DNA from: Oxytricha trifallax | Lineage: Eukaryota > Ciliophora > Spirotrichea > Sporadotrichida > Oxytrichidae | NCBI GenBank assembly: GCA_000711775.1 | Contig: ARYC01025601.1 | Coordinates: 1-64,000, forward strand | Length of the DNA: 64,000 bases | Reading direction: 5' to 3' | Part shown: positions 43,340-56,089 of the stretch, in pieces | Layout: each line of letters opens with the position of its first letter | Position numbering within the stretch: the first letter of the stretch is position 1 | Translations under genes and position numbers: made by a program | The notes under the pieces: model-generated | What the model was told of the DNA's origin: nothing | Seen by the model: the letters and a program-made list of their open reading frames with translations, nothing else | The model's database searches: none

Positions 43340-44290
43340 GAAGCATTAAAATCATCATCGCTTCTATGAATACCAAGTTGCATAGCTTTCGAGTAAATAT
43401 TTAATCAAGCAGAATTCTGCTCTTGCTTAGCAATTATTTGCTACTGTTAATACTTCTCTCTTGCTTTTAGCTCATTCTTGTCTCATTTTCAACTTTTTTG
43501 TTCTCTTCCTCTTCTTATGAATTTAACAGTCTCTGTGCTTCAACAGAAACTGGCTCTGACAAAATGAACCATGTCAAATACGCCATTTCTTTGGGTGGAA
43601 ATTCCTATAATTTCTACTCTTCTTTATCGTTTATCTTGCCTTTTTGCTTAGTGAAAATTGAGCCTTGATATCGCCATAGGGCAAATCGATGTAATATTTG
43701 TATATTAGCTGTTCATTTTCATCGTCATCTCCTTCAAGCTAAATAATGCCCTCTTCTTAGTAATCTACAGGATCAAATTCATCAGCCATTTCTGGGTACA
43801 TATGATATTAGAACTTAACATAGAAATCAATTTGATCCTTTCGAGAAGGTTCATTGAAGAGGCAGTAACTGACTGAATAGGACATAGTTTTTCTATTTTT
43901 GCTATAAGCTCTTTCATACCAATCCTTTTTATATTCAGTAAATGATCTGCTTCTGTCTTTTAAGTGAATAATTACTGAGTCACTCACCATCCACCAAATT
44001 TGATTACTTGCTAAAATTACTATATAAACAAGGCTTTATTAATATTATAGTTCGTGTTTATTGATTCTGCATCTAAAAAAGAGAAGAGTTGATATTTCAA
44101 TGATTGTGATAATATAAAATACCTTGGATGAGGAATAGTAGATTGATCGTCTTAAGTCATAAGAGATGGAATGTATATTACAGGTGGGCAATGCTCATAG
44201 CCAAATGACATTCATGCAGAGGTTGCTATCCAATGTATAAATTTATTGCCTTTGTCACATTCAATTGAATAACTTCTTGAGAGAAACTCC
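43340..44290 (-). CDS. unidentified minus-strand gene, two or more blocks
   Basis: Minus strand: CDKGNKFIHWIATSA-TGA-MSFGYEHCPPVIYIPSLMT (44125-44250), then MVSDSVIIHLKDRSRSFTEY, KKDWYERAYSKNRKTMSYSV, SYCLFNEPSRKDQIDFYVKF and an acidic run (from 43990). After a frame slip near 43620 it continues DKEEQKLQEFPPKEMAYLTW and FILSEPVSVEAQRLLNSQEE. The two Cys (C..G..., EHCPP) may bind metal. No family recognised despite good coding quality. Confidence 0.5.
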
Positions 44291-44579
44291 GAAGCTCACA
44301 GTTGAAATTATCTTCATATTTGCTTAAATTTAATTGCTATAATATAATAAGAATATAATCTCTCTAGCTTTATCAAATAAAATTATAATGATGTTTTAAC
44401 TTTTTTAACAATTTAATGAAAGCAAATCAATTGCTACAAAGGTCTGCTGGCATATTTATTGAATAACAATCAAGCTGTAAACATATTAATACCTAAATTC
44501 TTAAGGTAGAAATCAAACTTAGAGATCTCAATCTCCTTCCGAAATAATATAACTATTTTAAAATTATTGTTATTAGGTG

Positions 44580-45060
44580 TAAATGTTTTTGACAAAAGAA
44601 GATGGCAACAATAAACTATATTCTCTATTGGATTATCTTATGAAATAGAAGCGATATAAATCAGTGTTTTCATTATCTAAAATTGTCAAAAGACTCTTCT
44701 TTCTAGATTTTTCGACTAAGAGCTTTTACTAAAAACATTCGGCTTCTGATACAGAGTGCAAAACTATATCATTTTTCAAGGTAATTCATTAACTTTGTCA
44801 ATTACTAGGGTTCAATATTGATTTTGGATAATTAATTGAATGTCATAGTCTAATAAAAATACTTATTTATTTTGATCATCCTCATCAAGATATCATTAGA
44901 AAATGGCATTGTGAATTAAAAATAGTAGGCAAATTCATAAATTGATAAGAAAACTTATTCAATATATTTCGATTCTAGTAGTTTGAACCAAAATATACTG
45001 AGACTTCTTCGTCATCAAATTAAATATTTATATATATATATAATCTAGGGCATAAATATA
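44580..45060 (+). CDS. PH-domain-like block
   Basis: MFLTKEDGNNKLYSLLDYLM, KQKRYKSVFSLSKIVKRLFF and LDFSTKSFYQKHSASDTECK resemble the first strands of a pleckstrin-homology domain (G.L.k....k.....KRwF.L......YY). A GTAATT...ACTAG interval of about 33 nt after ISFFK looks like an intron. Later residues (ECHSLIKILIYFDHPHQD) are uncertain. Confidence 0.4.
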
Positions 45061-45189
45061 TTATCGCTATTAAATTTACTTTATTATAAAAGGATTAAAG
45101 GATGTAGCGCAGCTTTTAAGATTTTCTAAGCATAGACACTCATTGGATTCATTCTTCACAATCAATCGTAAAAAAATTAAATAAGATGG

Positions 45190-47525
45190 ACATTATGAAT
45201 TAGAATTTAAAGGATTTATATTCTCAGGAGTATTTCGATCATTTCTTCGATCAGATCAAATAACCGTTAATGGTTGCACAAATAATTCAGCGGTGTTAGC
45301 AAATGTGACTTCCCCAAGGATTGTCATAAATTAATAATAATGTGTAATTTTAGATTGAGATGGACCAATATTTTTATCCCCTATTTGACTTGCTCTAATT
45401 ATAGTTATAATTTTTATTTTTCAAAAGATCTCTGTTAATTTAACAAGCTGAAAATTATCTCACAAATGGAGGAGGCAAGTCTGCAACTAACAAAGTAAAG
45501 GATATTTTCAGTAAGGTAAAATTTTTTGAGAATAAATGAATTTTTGATTATTATAGAATGTGATTTAATTAAGTTTTAAATAAGTCTTAAAAAGTATGAG
45601 GAAAGTGAATATAAGAGCTTATAAGAGGAAAGTAAAATGCAAATATTTGAGAAAATTATTGTTGAAATACAACAAGATATTCTGACTCGATAAATGAGCG
45701 CATGAGCGCTAAATATGTGCGCTCATGCGCTCATAAAATAAATAATCAGCCCATATCAAAGGACTTTTGTCTTAATTCCTGTTCTTAATTGCAGAACCTC
45801 CCTTAGCCATAATCCCTTATTTTTAATAAATTATTAATTTTATCTAATGTTTTTAATAAAATAGTTTTAATTTACGCAATTTATTAAATTTAAAAGTTAG
45901 TTCAAAACGTAATTCTCTATAGAGAAATTTAATTAGGTTTTTTATATTTAAGTTTTTATTAAAAATTAAAACTATTTTATTAAAAACATTAGATAAAATT
46001 AATAATTTATTAAAAATAAGGGATTATGGCTAAGGGAGGTTCTGCAATTAAGAACAGGAATTAAGACAAAAGTCCTTTGATATGGGCTGATTATTTATTT
46101 TATGAGCGCATGAGCGCACATATTTAGCGCTCATGCGCTCATTTATCGACTCAGAATATCTTGTAGTATTTCAACAATAATTTTCTCAAATATTTGCATT
46201 TTACTTTCCTCTTATAAGCTCTTATATTCACTTTCCTCATACTTTTTAAGACTTATTTAAAACTTAATTAAATCACATTCTATAATAATCAAAAATTCAT
46301 TTATTCTCAAAAAATTTTACCTTACCAGACAAAGACTACGACTCTTCTGAAGAATTTGACCCAATCGAAACCTTAGAAGACGATGAGATTCAAAGCATAA
46401 AAGAAATAAATCTACAAATGGAAATAATGCTTGAAAATGAAAATAACGAAACTCAAAAGTAAGATTAGACAGATAATTATGTGAAGTCAATCCAAAGAAA
46501 CCTGCAGTGGATTAGTTCTTAAGCAACAGAATCATATCCCATCAATTCGGCAAGGACTGAAGAAGTTTTAGAGATTGACAAGATAGTATCAGATAATGAT
46601 AATACTACATTTATATCATCTGATATGCAAACAAACTTCGAATTTTCAAAACTAGGAGTCTTTCGAAACAACTTCCTTATGAATCCTTATTAAGCCAGAT
46701 ACTCTTTCAAAAACAAAAACTATTTTAGTTATGCTCCTTAATAAATTGAGGATGAATTTACAGTTAATAAGAAGAGGCTTATTTAGTCTAGGAAAATTAA
46801 TAGTATAATAATAATAATATATAAGTTGGCAGATCTAACTATCATTGGGGTTTTAAAAATAATATAAGACAGAGATATGTCGAAACTGGGAGCTTTATGG
46901 TTAATGCGAATTTAGTAAAGCTTAAGTTTAACAACATATTATGTTTACCTATTTAATAGTGTTCCTTTGCTCATGGAGAACATGAAATATAATGAAAGTA
47001 GCATATTCATAAGAATTACAAAACTAAACTTAGCAAGTAATTTCATGAACATCTTTACAGTCCTTACGGAATGAGATGCTAGTCCTTACATTCTTAACCT
47101 AATCTGAATCTAAAAAGGACGCCGAGTATAGTAAGAAGTTAGAGCAAAACGTGCAATTAGTTTAGGGAAAATTGAAACTGGATGCTAATCTGATAAAATA
47201 TGAGACTTTTTTAGCCTATCCAAAATCAAAGAAGAACAAGGATCCATTAGAAGGCATATTTGGAAAGGGGAAAAGATTGCTAGTCTTCGCTGTAATAACT
47301 TTCACCAACAAAGATTAAAGCGAAAAGCAGATTAAGAGTAAGAACAAAACTAATACTAAAAATGTTCACAAATTTAACAAATAGCACTCCCAAAACTTGA
47401 CAGATTTCAAGGAGCTTGAAATTTTAATAGATTGTTCTAATTCTCCTCCTCCATAACTTTCAGGCAGAAAGCCTAATAATAAGAAAATAATTATATCAAG
47501 TTAAGATGTGAGATTTCAAGAATGA
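45190..47525 (+). CDS. tandem CCCH zinc-finger (TIS11/TTP-type) protein with long N-terminal region
   Basis: ATG near 45187 (MDIMNQNLKDLYSQEYFDHF). After an AT-rich gap, NYLTNGGGKSATNKVKDIF leads to the foldback element, then DYDSSEEFDPIETLEDDEIQ and a long Asn/Gln/Ser region. From about 46875, CRNWELYGQCEF and CSFAHGEHEI form finger 1 (C-x8-C-x5-C-x3-H once an about 37-nt insertion is removed), and YKTKLSKQFHEHLYSPYGMR with CQSLHSQPNLNL forms finger 2, in which the first Cys is Ser. Such fingers bind AU-rich mRNA and trigger decay in TTP-type proteins. The tail ends KKIIISSQDVRFQE at TGA 47523-47525. Confidence 0.6.
45511..46325. mobile_element. 815-bp near-perfect foldback element inside the CCCH gene
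   Basis: Left arm 45511-45873 and right arm 45963-46325 are each 363 nt and almost perfect inverted copies (I see only about two or three mismatches), with an 89-nt loop. The ends are GTAAGGTAAAATTTTTTGAG and its mirror. Each arm contains GAGCGCATGAGCGC and its own mirrored GCGCTCATGCGCTC. No ORF. Flanked by CA on both sides. The near-perfect arms imply a young insertion. It does not share obvious sequence with the 420-bp foldback family. Confidence 0.9.
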
Positions 47526-47979
47526 GAGGCGTGCAGCTCGCTTGAGGCTTTTCATCATGTAAATATGGTTATACTTTCACATTATAATTATATTAAAGTA
47601 TACGCATACTATATAAACATACAACCAGTACTTTAGTGAGATGGTTTCTATGTCTCTTAATGAGGCATGAATGAAAATTAGCCAACTTAACTTTTATTTA
47701 AACTTTATGATAACTTTAAATTTAATTTTTTTTATTGATCATAATGATAGACTTTATTTAAGAGAAGCATTATGAGTAATCAAATAATACTAATATAGTT
47801 AACTTTCATATAATGATGATCTAAGTTGTCCAGATGGCGAATTTATTATCGTATTTAAAATTGCGTAAAATTGAAATTTCAGTATTATAAAGAAATAAGA
47901 CTCTTAGAAATTTGAATTAATTTATAATAAATATTATATCAAAAATTGATTTACTTATTTCATGAAATTTCATAAAATT
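47526..47979. other. AT-rich gap without a gene
   Basis: 455 bp; no coding match on either strand. Confidence 0.4.
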
Positions 47980-48560
47980 TTAATTTAAATATATTTATAA
48001 TTAAGATTTTCTGTCCCGATGACCTTTATTAGAAAATAACTAATGATTAAATGATATATTTTTAGAGTGTTGTTAAGTTTAAAAGTCTTTTCATAATTAT
48101 CTGAATTTTTTTCAAACATTTTTAATTTTCTGGGATTATTTATTGAGAGAGAAGTGAGACTCTTCATATCCTCCTCTGCTTCTTACTAATCTCGCAGTTC
48201 TTGATCAAAAATAAATTAAATTTCTTCATCTGATATTCTTCCTGGTACTTTGTGAGCCTGTATAATATATATATATATTACAGAAATTGATATGTTTTAT
48301 AAATTTTAATTGTAATTGTGAATTATATCCTAAATTAAAATTACTTTTTATTTAAGCTTCTATAAAATGGGAATGTGATAATCTTTTTGATTTAGTAATA
48401 CTTTTTTGGCTTTTAATTCTAACTATATCATAAGGTTTACTTAACAAATATAATTTGCTAATTATAATGTTTTGGAATTGGCTTGAATTAAAATGGCCTT
48501 TAGAAATATGTATAGAAGTTCTGGCAGATTTGCTCTCCAATTTGAGCTGTGACTTTTTGC
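47980..48560 (-). CDS. coding-like blocks, unidentified
   Basis: Minus strand: QAHKVPGRISDEEIQFIFDQ, ELRDQQEAEEDMKSLTSLSI and NNPRKLKMFEKNSDNYEKTF (47990-48260), preceded upstream by LKLESKSARTSIHISKGHF (48480-48560). The first part is convincingly coding; the second may be read in another frame. (TA)n repeat near 48260. Confidence 0.3.
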
Positions 48561-48569
48561 AGTTAATTA

Positions 48570-51450
48570 ATTATAAAATAATTTAAATAAAAATGGGATA
48601 TATAAATCTTCCACATAAACTTATGCAATTATCTTTCTATTAAGGATTTTAAATCCATATCATTCTAGTTACTAATCCAATTAAGTATATAATGATATTT
48701 ATTCTAAAAACATCTAACATTAATTTATAAAATGATTTTATTTTAATTTATTGAATATGATTTTTTATCTAAAACTATTTAAGCTTCTTTCTATGCTTTT
48801 ATTATGAAGCTTTGTTGTAGCCTTGGAAATATATGTTTTTTGGGAAACATTTTCGTACCTATTAATACCAATTCTTCCTGTTAAGGAATCTGATACTGTA
48901 GTTTATTTGGATAGGCCATTATTTATCAATTAAAATATTATCATAAATTATTAAAATTTAGACAGTTGGATGCAAATAAAACTTTAAATTTTAAGAATCA
49001 TGTTATAAATTTTATAAAATAAAAAAATACTACAAATTGAATTCAAATAAATTCAATTATTTTTAGAGAGAAAATTAAAATTCATGATATTAAATTTGAT
49101 GGAAATTCTACTCTCTCCATATCGGACTCCATCATTTCATAAATATATAATATATGAATATTTTCTGATATTATGCTACTTAATTAAGATTTACAAATCC
49201 TGCCCTACATGTCACGATTCTATAAAATAAAATATAGATAAGTCATCATAAAGAATTGAAGAATATTCTTTCGACTAATCCTATAAATATTAAGAAAAAA
49301 TTGTATGAAAGTCAAAACTATTTTACTTTCTAGAATTGAATAACAAATTCCCATTTTTTCAAGTTAAATAAGCATTTGAAAAAATTATTATCATTTTAAT
49401 AGCTCTGTATAGGAAAAGTAGTGTTAACTTGTAATTTTTGACTTTGCCATCAATTCTCTCTCTAAATAATTAACCCTCGCAAAGTATCATAGGTTAAATC
49501 TTTCAGAAATTCCCTAAGCAAGGTACCCAAAGGAAGCATAAATCGATAAAGGAAATCTGATTATTTAAAACAATAGAATAATCCCAAAAAAATTAACAAT
49601 CCTTCATTAAATTTCTTTGAGAAAATTGTTTTAGCAATTATGATAAGAATTATCTGAATATGTGAAATTTTAAATGTGCTCAATCATATTTTGAATTTTG
49701 CTCACTCTCACTGACAAGAGAAAGAAAAAGTAATCAAAATTTAAGGAAAGCTTATTAAATCAAAGATTTATATAGATACTCTTGTAATTTTACTATGAAG
49801 ATTCTGTAAATTGCAATTATTATAGTAAGAATGAATTTAAATTGACTAAGACTCCCTCAAAAAATCATCGATAATTGTTTAAATGATTATGTTAAAATTT
49901 TTTAACTTAAAAAATTACACTTCACTTGATTTAGTCTTAATTACATAAACTTATGATCTTGTTAACTTTGGAAAGAAAAACTTAATAAGAGCCACGATAA
50001 TTTATCTATTTTATAATTCTAGCATTACAATGAATCAATAAATATCAATAAATTCTTTTTGATCATTTAAAAAAAAGCTGAATTATGTTAAGACTTATGA
50101 AATAAAATGACGCCATCTACATTCAAGAGTATGGTTTTCTTAGTATTTCATATTCTAAAAAAAATCAAACTGCTATAACTACTTAAAAAATTGATCATTA
50201 ACTGTTTCAGATTTGCCTAATAAAGATTGATATTTATTGTAGAGTTTTAATTCTTTGCAACTTTATTTTTTTCATTAAATTATTTGTAGTAAAAAAAAAT
50301 AGATCTGTAAGCATGACAAAAATCAACACTAGACATCTTATGTCTCTTGAGATAAATCAGTTTCTACTCCCTAAGATAACTTGAAATATTCTCAATTTGA
50401 TATTAGTTCCATATTGTCAAGTTGAATCAAGTAGCTCTGGGCTTAAATATGACTATCTAATATGTTTCATGTTTTCAATTCACCCCAATGTCTTATAAAC
50501 GTTATAAGAACTATCCGGACCCTTTCTAGAAAGCGTCTTATAAGATTAGGAATGGTGTTTTTTATTTTTTAAGATAAAGCTTATAAATTATTGAAAGTTA
50601 ATCTTAAGGATACTTGAGAGTATCAAACTTTTTTTTGTTCTAATAGTTGCTCAATTTTTCAATTTGCATCATGGCTTATCAATGAGCTTGAGGAACCGGT
50701 GATTTCATAAAATTATTGAAATTTATCTTATATTTATCTATAAACTGAAATTTTTCTGAGCTTGCCTTAATGTAATGATTGGCATTAGGATAAGATTGTT
50801 GTGAAATTCTAGAAGTATAATTTTTAATATTCTTGATTTTAGCAGATCTTATTTTTCAATAATTTTATAAAGCTAAATGCTGTAATTTAATACACTTTTT
50901 TGTTCCCAAAATCTTTTTCCATTTTATATTTTAGTTTATTAATTTATCTTAATCTCTTCTTAATTTATAAAATATTCATTTTTTGTCTATAATAATAAAA
51001 CCCTCAAATTCCAGTAAAATAAAACTTTTTCAATATGCTAAAGCCCGCTAACTTCTTTTAAAATTTCATTAAAATAATTAATATGCATCCAATAAAATTA
51101 CCAAAATATTTTCTACACAATTACTTGTATAACAAGGTTGAAAGCTTCCTAAATTATAAAATTTGCTGACACTCTAAATTAGACTTTCATAATTTAATAC
51201 GATATTTTAAAATTAAATAAAAATCTTAAGACCTTTGTTGAGCGTGAGAGATAAACACGGAAATTAGAATTGAATTCCAAGATAAAAATAATGAGAATTT
51301 GATTTAATTTAATAAAATCGTCATTTTAATTCAAAAATAATGCTCTTTTTCATATTTTATTGAAGCAATACAGTTGATTCAGTCTTATATATAATATTTT
51401 AGATATAAAAACGATTTCAGAAAAATTAAATTAAATTACTTAAATACCAA
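48570..51450. other. gene-poor AT-rich DNA (2.9 kb)
   Basis: No open stretch with protein-like composition on either strand and no repeat I can match to the other elements. Probably germline-limited. Confidence 0.45.
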
Positions 51451-51469
51451 ATCATGACAGTTATCTAAT

Positions 51470-51806
51470 TTATAATGACTTAACTCAAATCTATATTGGA
51501 TTCTACTTTAGAATCCACAATTTGAGCTGGACCTTGCAATTGGCAATATTCTTGAATTATCCCATTTAATGAGATTTTGATTTTGAGTGAACTCCCCAAA
51601 ACAATTAAAGGGCTTTCTCCCTTGGAAGATGAGATAAATTTATTCTTGCAATTATAACCACAGTCTCAATTTAATGCGCTATTTAATGAAGCCAGGTTTA
51701 AAGACTTTTTACTAAATAAAACAGAAGGTATTTAATTATTAATTAATTTTATTATTTGATTTAATTTCCCAAAATCAAATGTATTCCTAAAATATTGGAA
51801 AATAAT
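51470..51806. mobile_element. foldback element, copy 3 (degenerate)
   Basis: Right end CCCAAAATCAAATGTATTCC (then TAAAATATT) matches copies 1 and 2. Inside, TTTGAGCTGGACCTTG and GATGAGATAAATTTAT correspond to the conserved AGCTGGACTTTA and GAGATAA motifs. Arms are diverged. Confidence 0.5.
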
Positions 51807-52376
51807 AAGACAGTCGTACACTATTGAATGAAATTTGGTATAATATATTATAGAAAAGAAAGATATAGACCCCTATTTAATTAGTAAGAGGCTTTAAAGT
51901 AATGAACAAATTGAATTTATTGCTATTTCTTTAATGAATAAAGAAGTTATTTTTCATCTTTAAAAATTCCCAATGTATATTTAGTTAAATACCTTCTTAC
52001 CTTCGAGGATTTTTCCTTATTAAATTTATGTGATACTTGTCATAAGATAAACAGACTGGTTATAAGAAACTTCTTAAATAATGTGAATAATTATATTTAT
52101 AAAATTTAGATTGATTATTTTAGATTCCCTTGAAACGCCTATTTTAAACAGTCTTAGAATCTTTGTTTAAGCTAATTTAATAGAAAGAATATTTTTCTTT
52201 TGAGCTTTATAATTTTTTATCCACACGAATATTAAATTATCATACAACAATTTAAAGCATTAAATGATTTGATATAATTGAATTTACATTATACATATGT
52301 TGAGTGTTTATAATAAGTGGCGATATATAGTTTTTATAATTAATTGATTGAATTGGAATATAGAATGAGTAACTAA

Positions 52377-52607
52377 ATGAATTAACTAGCCAAGGACCCC
52401 GCAGAAATAACCTGGCTTGATGAAGCCAGAACCTAAGCAGCTGCTTAAGCAGAGATTCTTCAAGAAGCGGCTTAGAATTTAGTAGCAATAGCAAGTGGTA
52501 AAATCAAGGAAATGTATAAGGACGCTAAAACTGCAGTCACTGGAGAGCCTCATGTTGATTAGGACCCCATTATTGAATTTGGAAGTTAGGATGCTAAGAT
52601 TTCATGA
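52377..52607 (+). CDS. small protein, 76 aa, unidentified
   Basis: ATG 52377 to TGA 52605-52607: MNQLAKDPAEITWLDEARTQ, AAAQAEILQEAAQNLVAIAS, GKIKEMYKDAKTAVTGEPHV, ending FGSQDAKIS. Ala/Gln/Glu-rich, predicted mostly helical. The base composition is distinctly GC-richer than its neighbours, with five TAR Gln codons. It may be one block of a larger gene, since DNA on both sides is AT-rich. Confidence 0.55.
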
Positions 52608-52990
52608 ATCAATTAATTATTATAAATCTGCAACTTACATTAATGAATTAGGAATCTATAATTATAATAGCACTCTAAATCTCAAAGATTTTAATTTTAA
52701 CCGAAATAGAATTAAATCTTCAATCTATTTTAATTTAAACAGTATCTATTGGGGACTGTAAAGGTGAATGTCAATTATAATATAAAGAAAAATTAATTGA
52801 CTTTGTCTCTCTCTCTCTTAATAGTACTACAAAGAAAGATCAAGATGAACAAGTACATATTATAATTTAAATATACAAATTAAGTATGAAATATTTTTAT
52901 ATTTGAGATTTTTTCCTGCATATATAAGGATTTCTAAATATTTGAGTTGCTCGTGAAGCTATGCAAGTAAAGCAAAGAATAGTTATTTAA
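52608..52990. other. AT-rich interval
   Basis: No convincing gene; the plus-strand open frame through 52495-52761 overlaps the small protein in a different frame and is a shadow. Contains a short CT repeat (TCTCTCTCTC, about 52807-52816). Confidence 0.4.
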
Positions 52991-53094
52991 AACAGAAAGT
53001 TCGTTGATAAAATGTGCGAAATGAAAGGAATGAATTTCTTTCTGAATGGTTCTCCTTTGAACTTCAGTCATTATTGCATGATTAAATTGGAATT

Positions 53095-53490
53095 TTAATA
53101 AATAAGTGAAATTATAAGATAATCTAAACAGAGTCTCATTAATGAAACTGCAAGGATATTTTTAGCATAGTGACAGTGTTAACAGCTTGGAACATTTACT
53201 CTCTAAAAATCCTAAGAAGGTTATATTAGACATTCTGCTCTATGTGTTGGAAAAACCTCAAGAACTTAAGATATTAAAGAGAAAAAATAGAAAAAGAAAG
53301 AATTTTAGGAGTATTTTAAAGAAATAGAATTGCAAAATTAACTTAGAAAACAAGACATGTATGAGTAAGACAATAATGATGATTACTCCGTCTGTGAAGA
53401 AGATTTAGGAAGAAGAATATAATAAACTAAGTAATTAAGACAGCTTTAAGGTATCAAAGGCCCAATCAATGTTTTATAATACTATGTGAG
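53095..53490 (+). CDS. N-terminal block of a probable LRR protein
   Basis: GYFQHSDSVNSLEHLLSKNP, KKVILDILLYVLEKPQELKI, KRKNRKRKNFRSILKKQNCK and MMITPSVKKIQEEEYNKLSN, ending at TGA near 53488 or continuing in the next block. Basic helical region; no domain recognised. Same strand as the leucine-rich blocks that follow. Confidence 0.4.
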
Positions 53491-53559
53491 CTTCAATTAT
53501 TTTTTTGGGACAGTTTCAAGGACTAGAAGATTGTAATTTTTAATCAGCAATTAGGGAAC

Positions 53560-54990
53560 TCAGAATAGTATTCATGCATGACAATGTTGAATAATATCAA
53601 ATAAAGTATTTAGAGTATCTAATTAGGGCTACTAAAAACATTTAAATCGTGCAATTAACAATTAGAGAATTAATGAGTGTTGAGGACACACATACTATTC
53701 TACAGACTTTCGTTAAAATTATAAATCTAAACTCTTTTGCATATTCAAATACTATATATAATAAAGATGAAAAATATTTTATGCATACAATTTCTCTAAT
53801 TCTTAAGGATTTTAATCGCATCCTCTAAATGAAAAATAGAAAGATTAAATTCTTGATTATATTAGTTTTAAGTGAATAGCTATTTATTATTTTATTATAA
53901 GACTTAGAATAAGGAAATCATCTTTTGAGTTTGAGGGATAAGCAGTTCAAATGATGAACGAGCTTAGAAATATATAAGACACTTGAAATATATTTTTTTA
54001 TTTCAGAAATTCAGTATTTAATGAAAGTATTAATAAAATTTTAACTTGAGTAAGCTGAAAGAGATTCATTTATTTCCTGTTATCGATCCAGAAAGATTAC
54101 TAAAAGGTTTTGAAACTTTACACTCAAGTGTAATAATGACTATAGTACATTTTGGCATCTTGAATATTTTAAATATTTTACTCTTTTTTTTTACATTTCA
54201 AAAGTGTAAGAGTTTAAAGATTTTTTTAAGATTGTTCCAAGAACCTTCCCAAATTTGAAAGATTACTCAATCCATGCACGATATTTAGATTTTAGAATCA
54301 CAAATATTAATCAAACTCTTCATCCCCTCAACAATTATTAGTAAAGGCGCATTGTCTTAAACATGCAAGAATTAGCTTATGCTTTATATTTCTTATAGTT
54401 TAAGTTTAAGTTGACAATTGACAATATGTTTATATTTGAGTTGTTCTTTATGGATGGCTAACAAGAATAACGCATGCCACTCGAAGATGTTACAATAAGA
54501 GGTCATTCCTCGTTTAATCTTATGATGAATGGAATTTTTTGTATCAGAGGTATGAAACAATTTAGCTTGATAGATTGTGAATTTGGAACTAATTAGAAAT
54601 TCTACGCAATTAATCAGATATTTGCTTAACTTCCTAATTTAATTAGCTTGACTTTAGATGGAATTACTTTGATTAAAAAAACAACCAGTATAATTTCGGT
54701 CATCTTTTCAACTAATTAAAGGAGAATACAAGACTGCGAAGTGTTACTCTTAGAAATATTAAATTGGGAAGCGTTAACAACCACTATGAATTACTAAAGG
54801 ACTAAATACTTTATAATGAGACTTTAGGGACACTGGATATTTCTATAAACAACCTCAGCAAATTTAATAAACTTTTCGTTGATCTGGTTAGGGGTAGAAA
54901 TTCAAATATATTGCAAATAAATTTTTCTGACAATTTAGTTGAGATTGATAATAATTATAAAGTGATCGCACTGAGGTCTCTGGGGACCCC
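53560..54990 (+). CDS. leucine-rich-repeat protein, middle blocks
   Basis: FMHDNVEQYQIKYLEYLIRA, VQLTIRELMSVEDTHTILQT, then (54360 on) LNMQELAYALYFLQFKFKLT, GIFCIRGMKQFSLIDCEFGT, FAQLPNLISLTLDGITLI and, after a frame slip near 54735, RSVTLRNIKLGSVNNHYELL, GTLDISINNLSKFNKLFVDL and QINFSDNLVEIDNN. The periodic L-x-x-L-x-(L/I)-(S/D)-x-N is the ribonuclease-inhibitor-like LRR form, a protein-binding scaffold. Resumes at 56540. Confidence 0.5.
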
Positions 54991-55329
54991 TGATCTAATA
55001 TGTGTTAATAAAATTTAAGGGCCAAGCCATTTTAGTTTATAGTGATTCTTTGTCACTCTGGTCAGAGACCAAATCCCAATTTACTCTCTATCTTATTTCA
55101 CTTCAAGTCAGGGAGCCACTCTATTCAGCAGTAGTGTGTTCATCTATTGTTCTTTCTATCTACTGTTGTCTCTTTTTTTTTCCAAGTTAAATTGTCAATC
55201 GTTGCATCAAAATCAAAAATATGTACTTTGTCTATAATCGTTTGTCTAACATTGTATGTTGTGGAGATTATCTCTTATAGTGTTAGCTTTTACGATTTTT
55301 GGAATCTTTCTTGTATGATTCTATTTATT

Positions 55330-55870
55330 CCCAATTAGTATCATCCTTCTTCTTAATGAATGGTTTGAACTGACTAAGATAATCTAGTGCTTCTTCTAAG
55401 AAACAAAGGTTGCTATTTTCTTCTAGGTCTTAGAAGTTAAAATCTGTGATTTAACTGTCAAATGTAAATTGATAGTTGATCATTTCGTGTTTCTATAAGG
55501 CAAAGATATTAGGACTTTTATCTACTGTGATCTCATGAACTGATTATTTACTTTAACATTTTAGGACTGCTATTATTTTAAAGGATTTTATTGTATCAAG
55601 AATAGGTATATCGAAATCATGGGGTTTTGGTGTAGGGGTATTTTAGGTTTTCAGGATGAAGTCTTTAGTCATTGATTCAACTCATTGGATGTCTTTTGAT
55701 ATCGTCATGTTTATATTCTCTATGTTCATTACTTTATCTAACATTGCATTAGTAGTTTCCAAGTTCTTTTACTGACAATTGTTAGATTGCTCAATAGTTT
55801 CCAGCAGATTAATAAATACGATTTTTAATCTTGCTGTCTAGTCTTCCATTTTTTAATGTTTATCTTCTTA
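55330..55870 (-). CDS. antisense coding blocks inside the LRR locus, unidentified
   Basis: Minus strand: METDQ-like start near 55850 (MEDQTARLKIVFINLLETIE, EQSNNCQQKNLETTNAMLDK, VESMTKDFILKTQNTPTPKP) and, further on, EITVDKSPNIFALQKHEMIN, FDSQITDFNFQDLEENSNLC and EEALDYLSQFKPFIKKK. One TGA interrupts near 55668. No family known. These lie between two plus-strand blocks of the LRR gene. Confidence 0.45.
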
Positions 55871-56089
55871 TTGAACTTATTATACTTTTAATAATTTAAT
55901 AAATTATTATTAGTATTCAATTTAATTATCAATCTATTTTCCAAGTTAGTCAATTTCTGATAAACTTTTCAGATCAGTATGTTTTCTGATTGGTTTACTG
56001 ATATATTACGTCATTGTTTAGGTAGTGACTATTTTTTTCTTATTAAATAGTAGGCTTAGGTTTAGGAAGAAAAAGTATCTCTAATTTTA

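Noticed and set aside
55620-55642. GGGGTTTTGG as an internal telomere or TBE end
   Set aside because: It is antisense to a coding run (TPTPKPHDF), is a single repeat and has no partner or inverted repeat.
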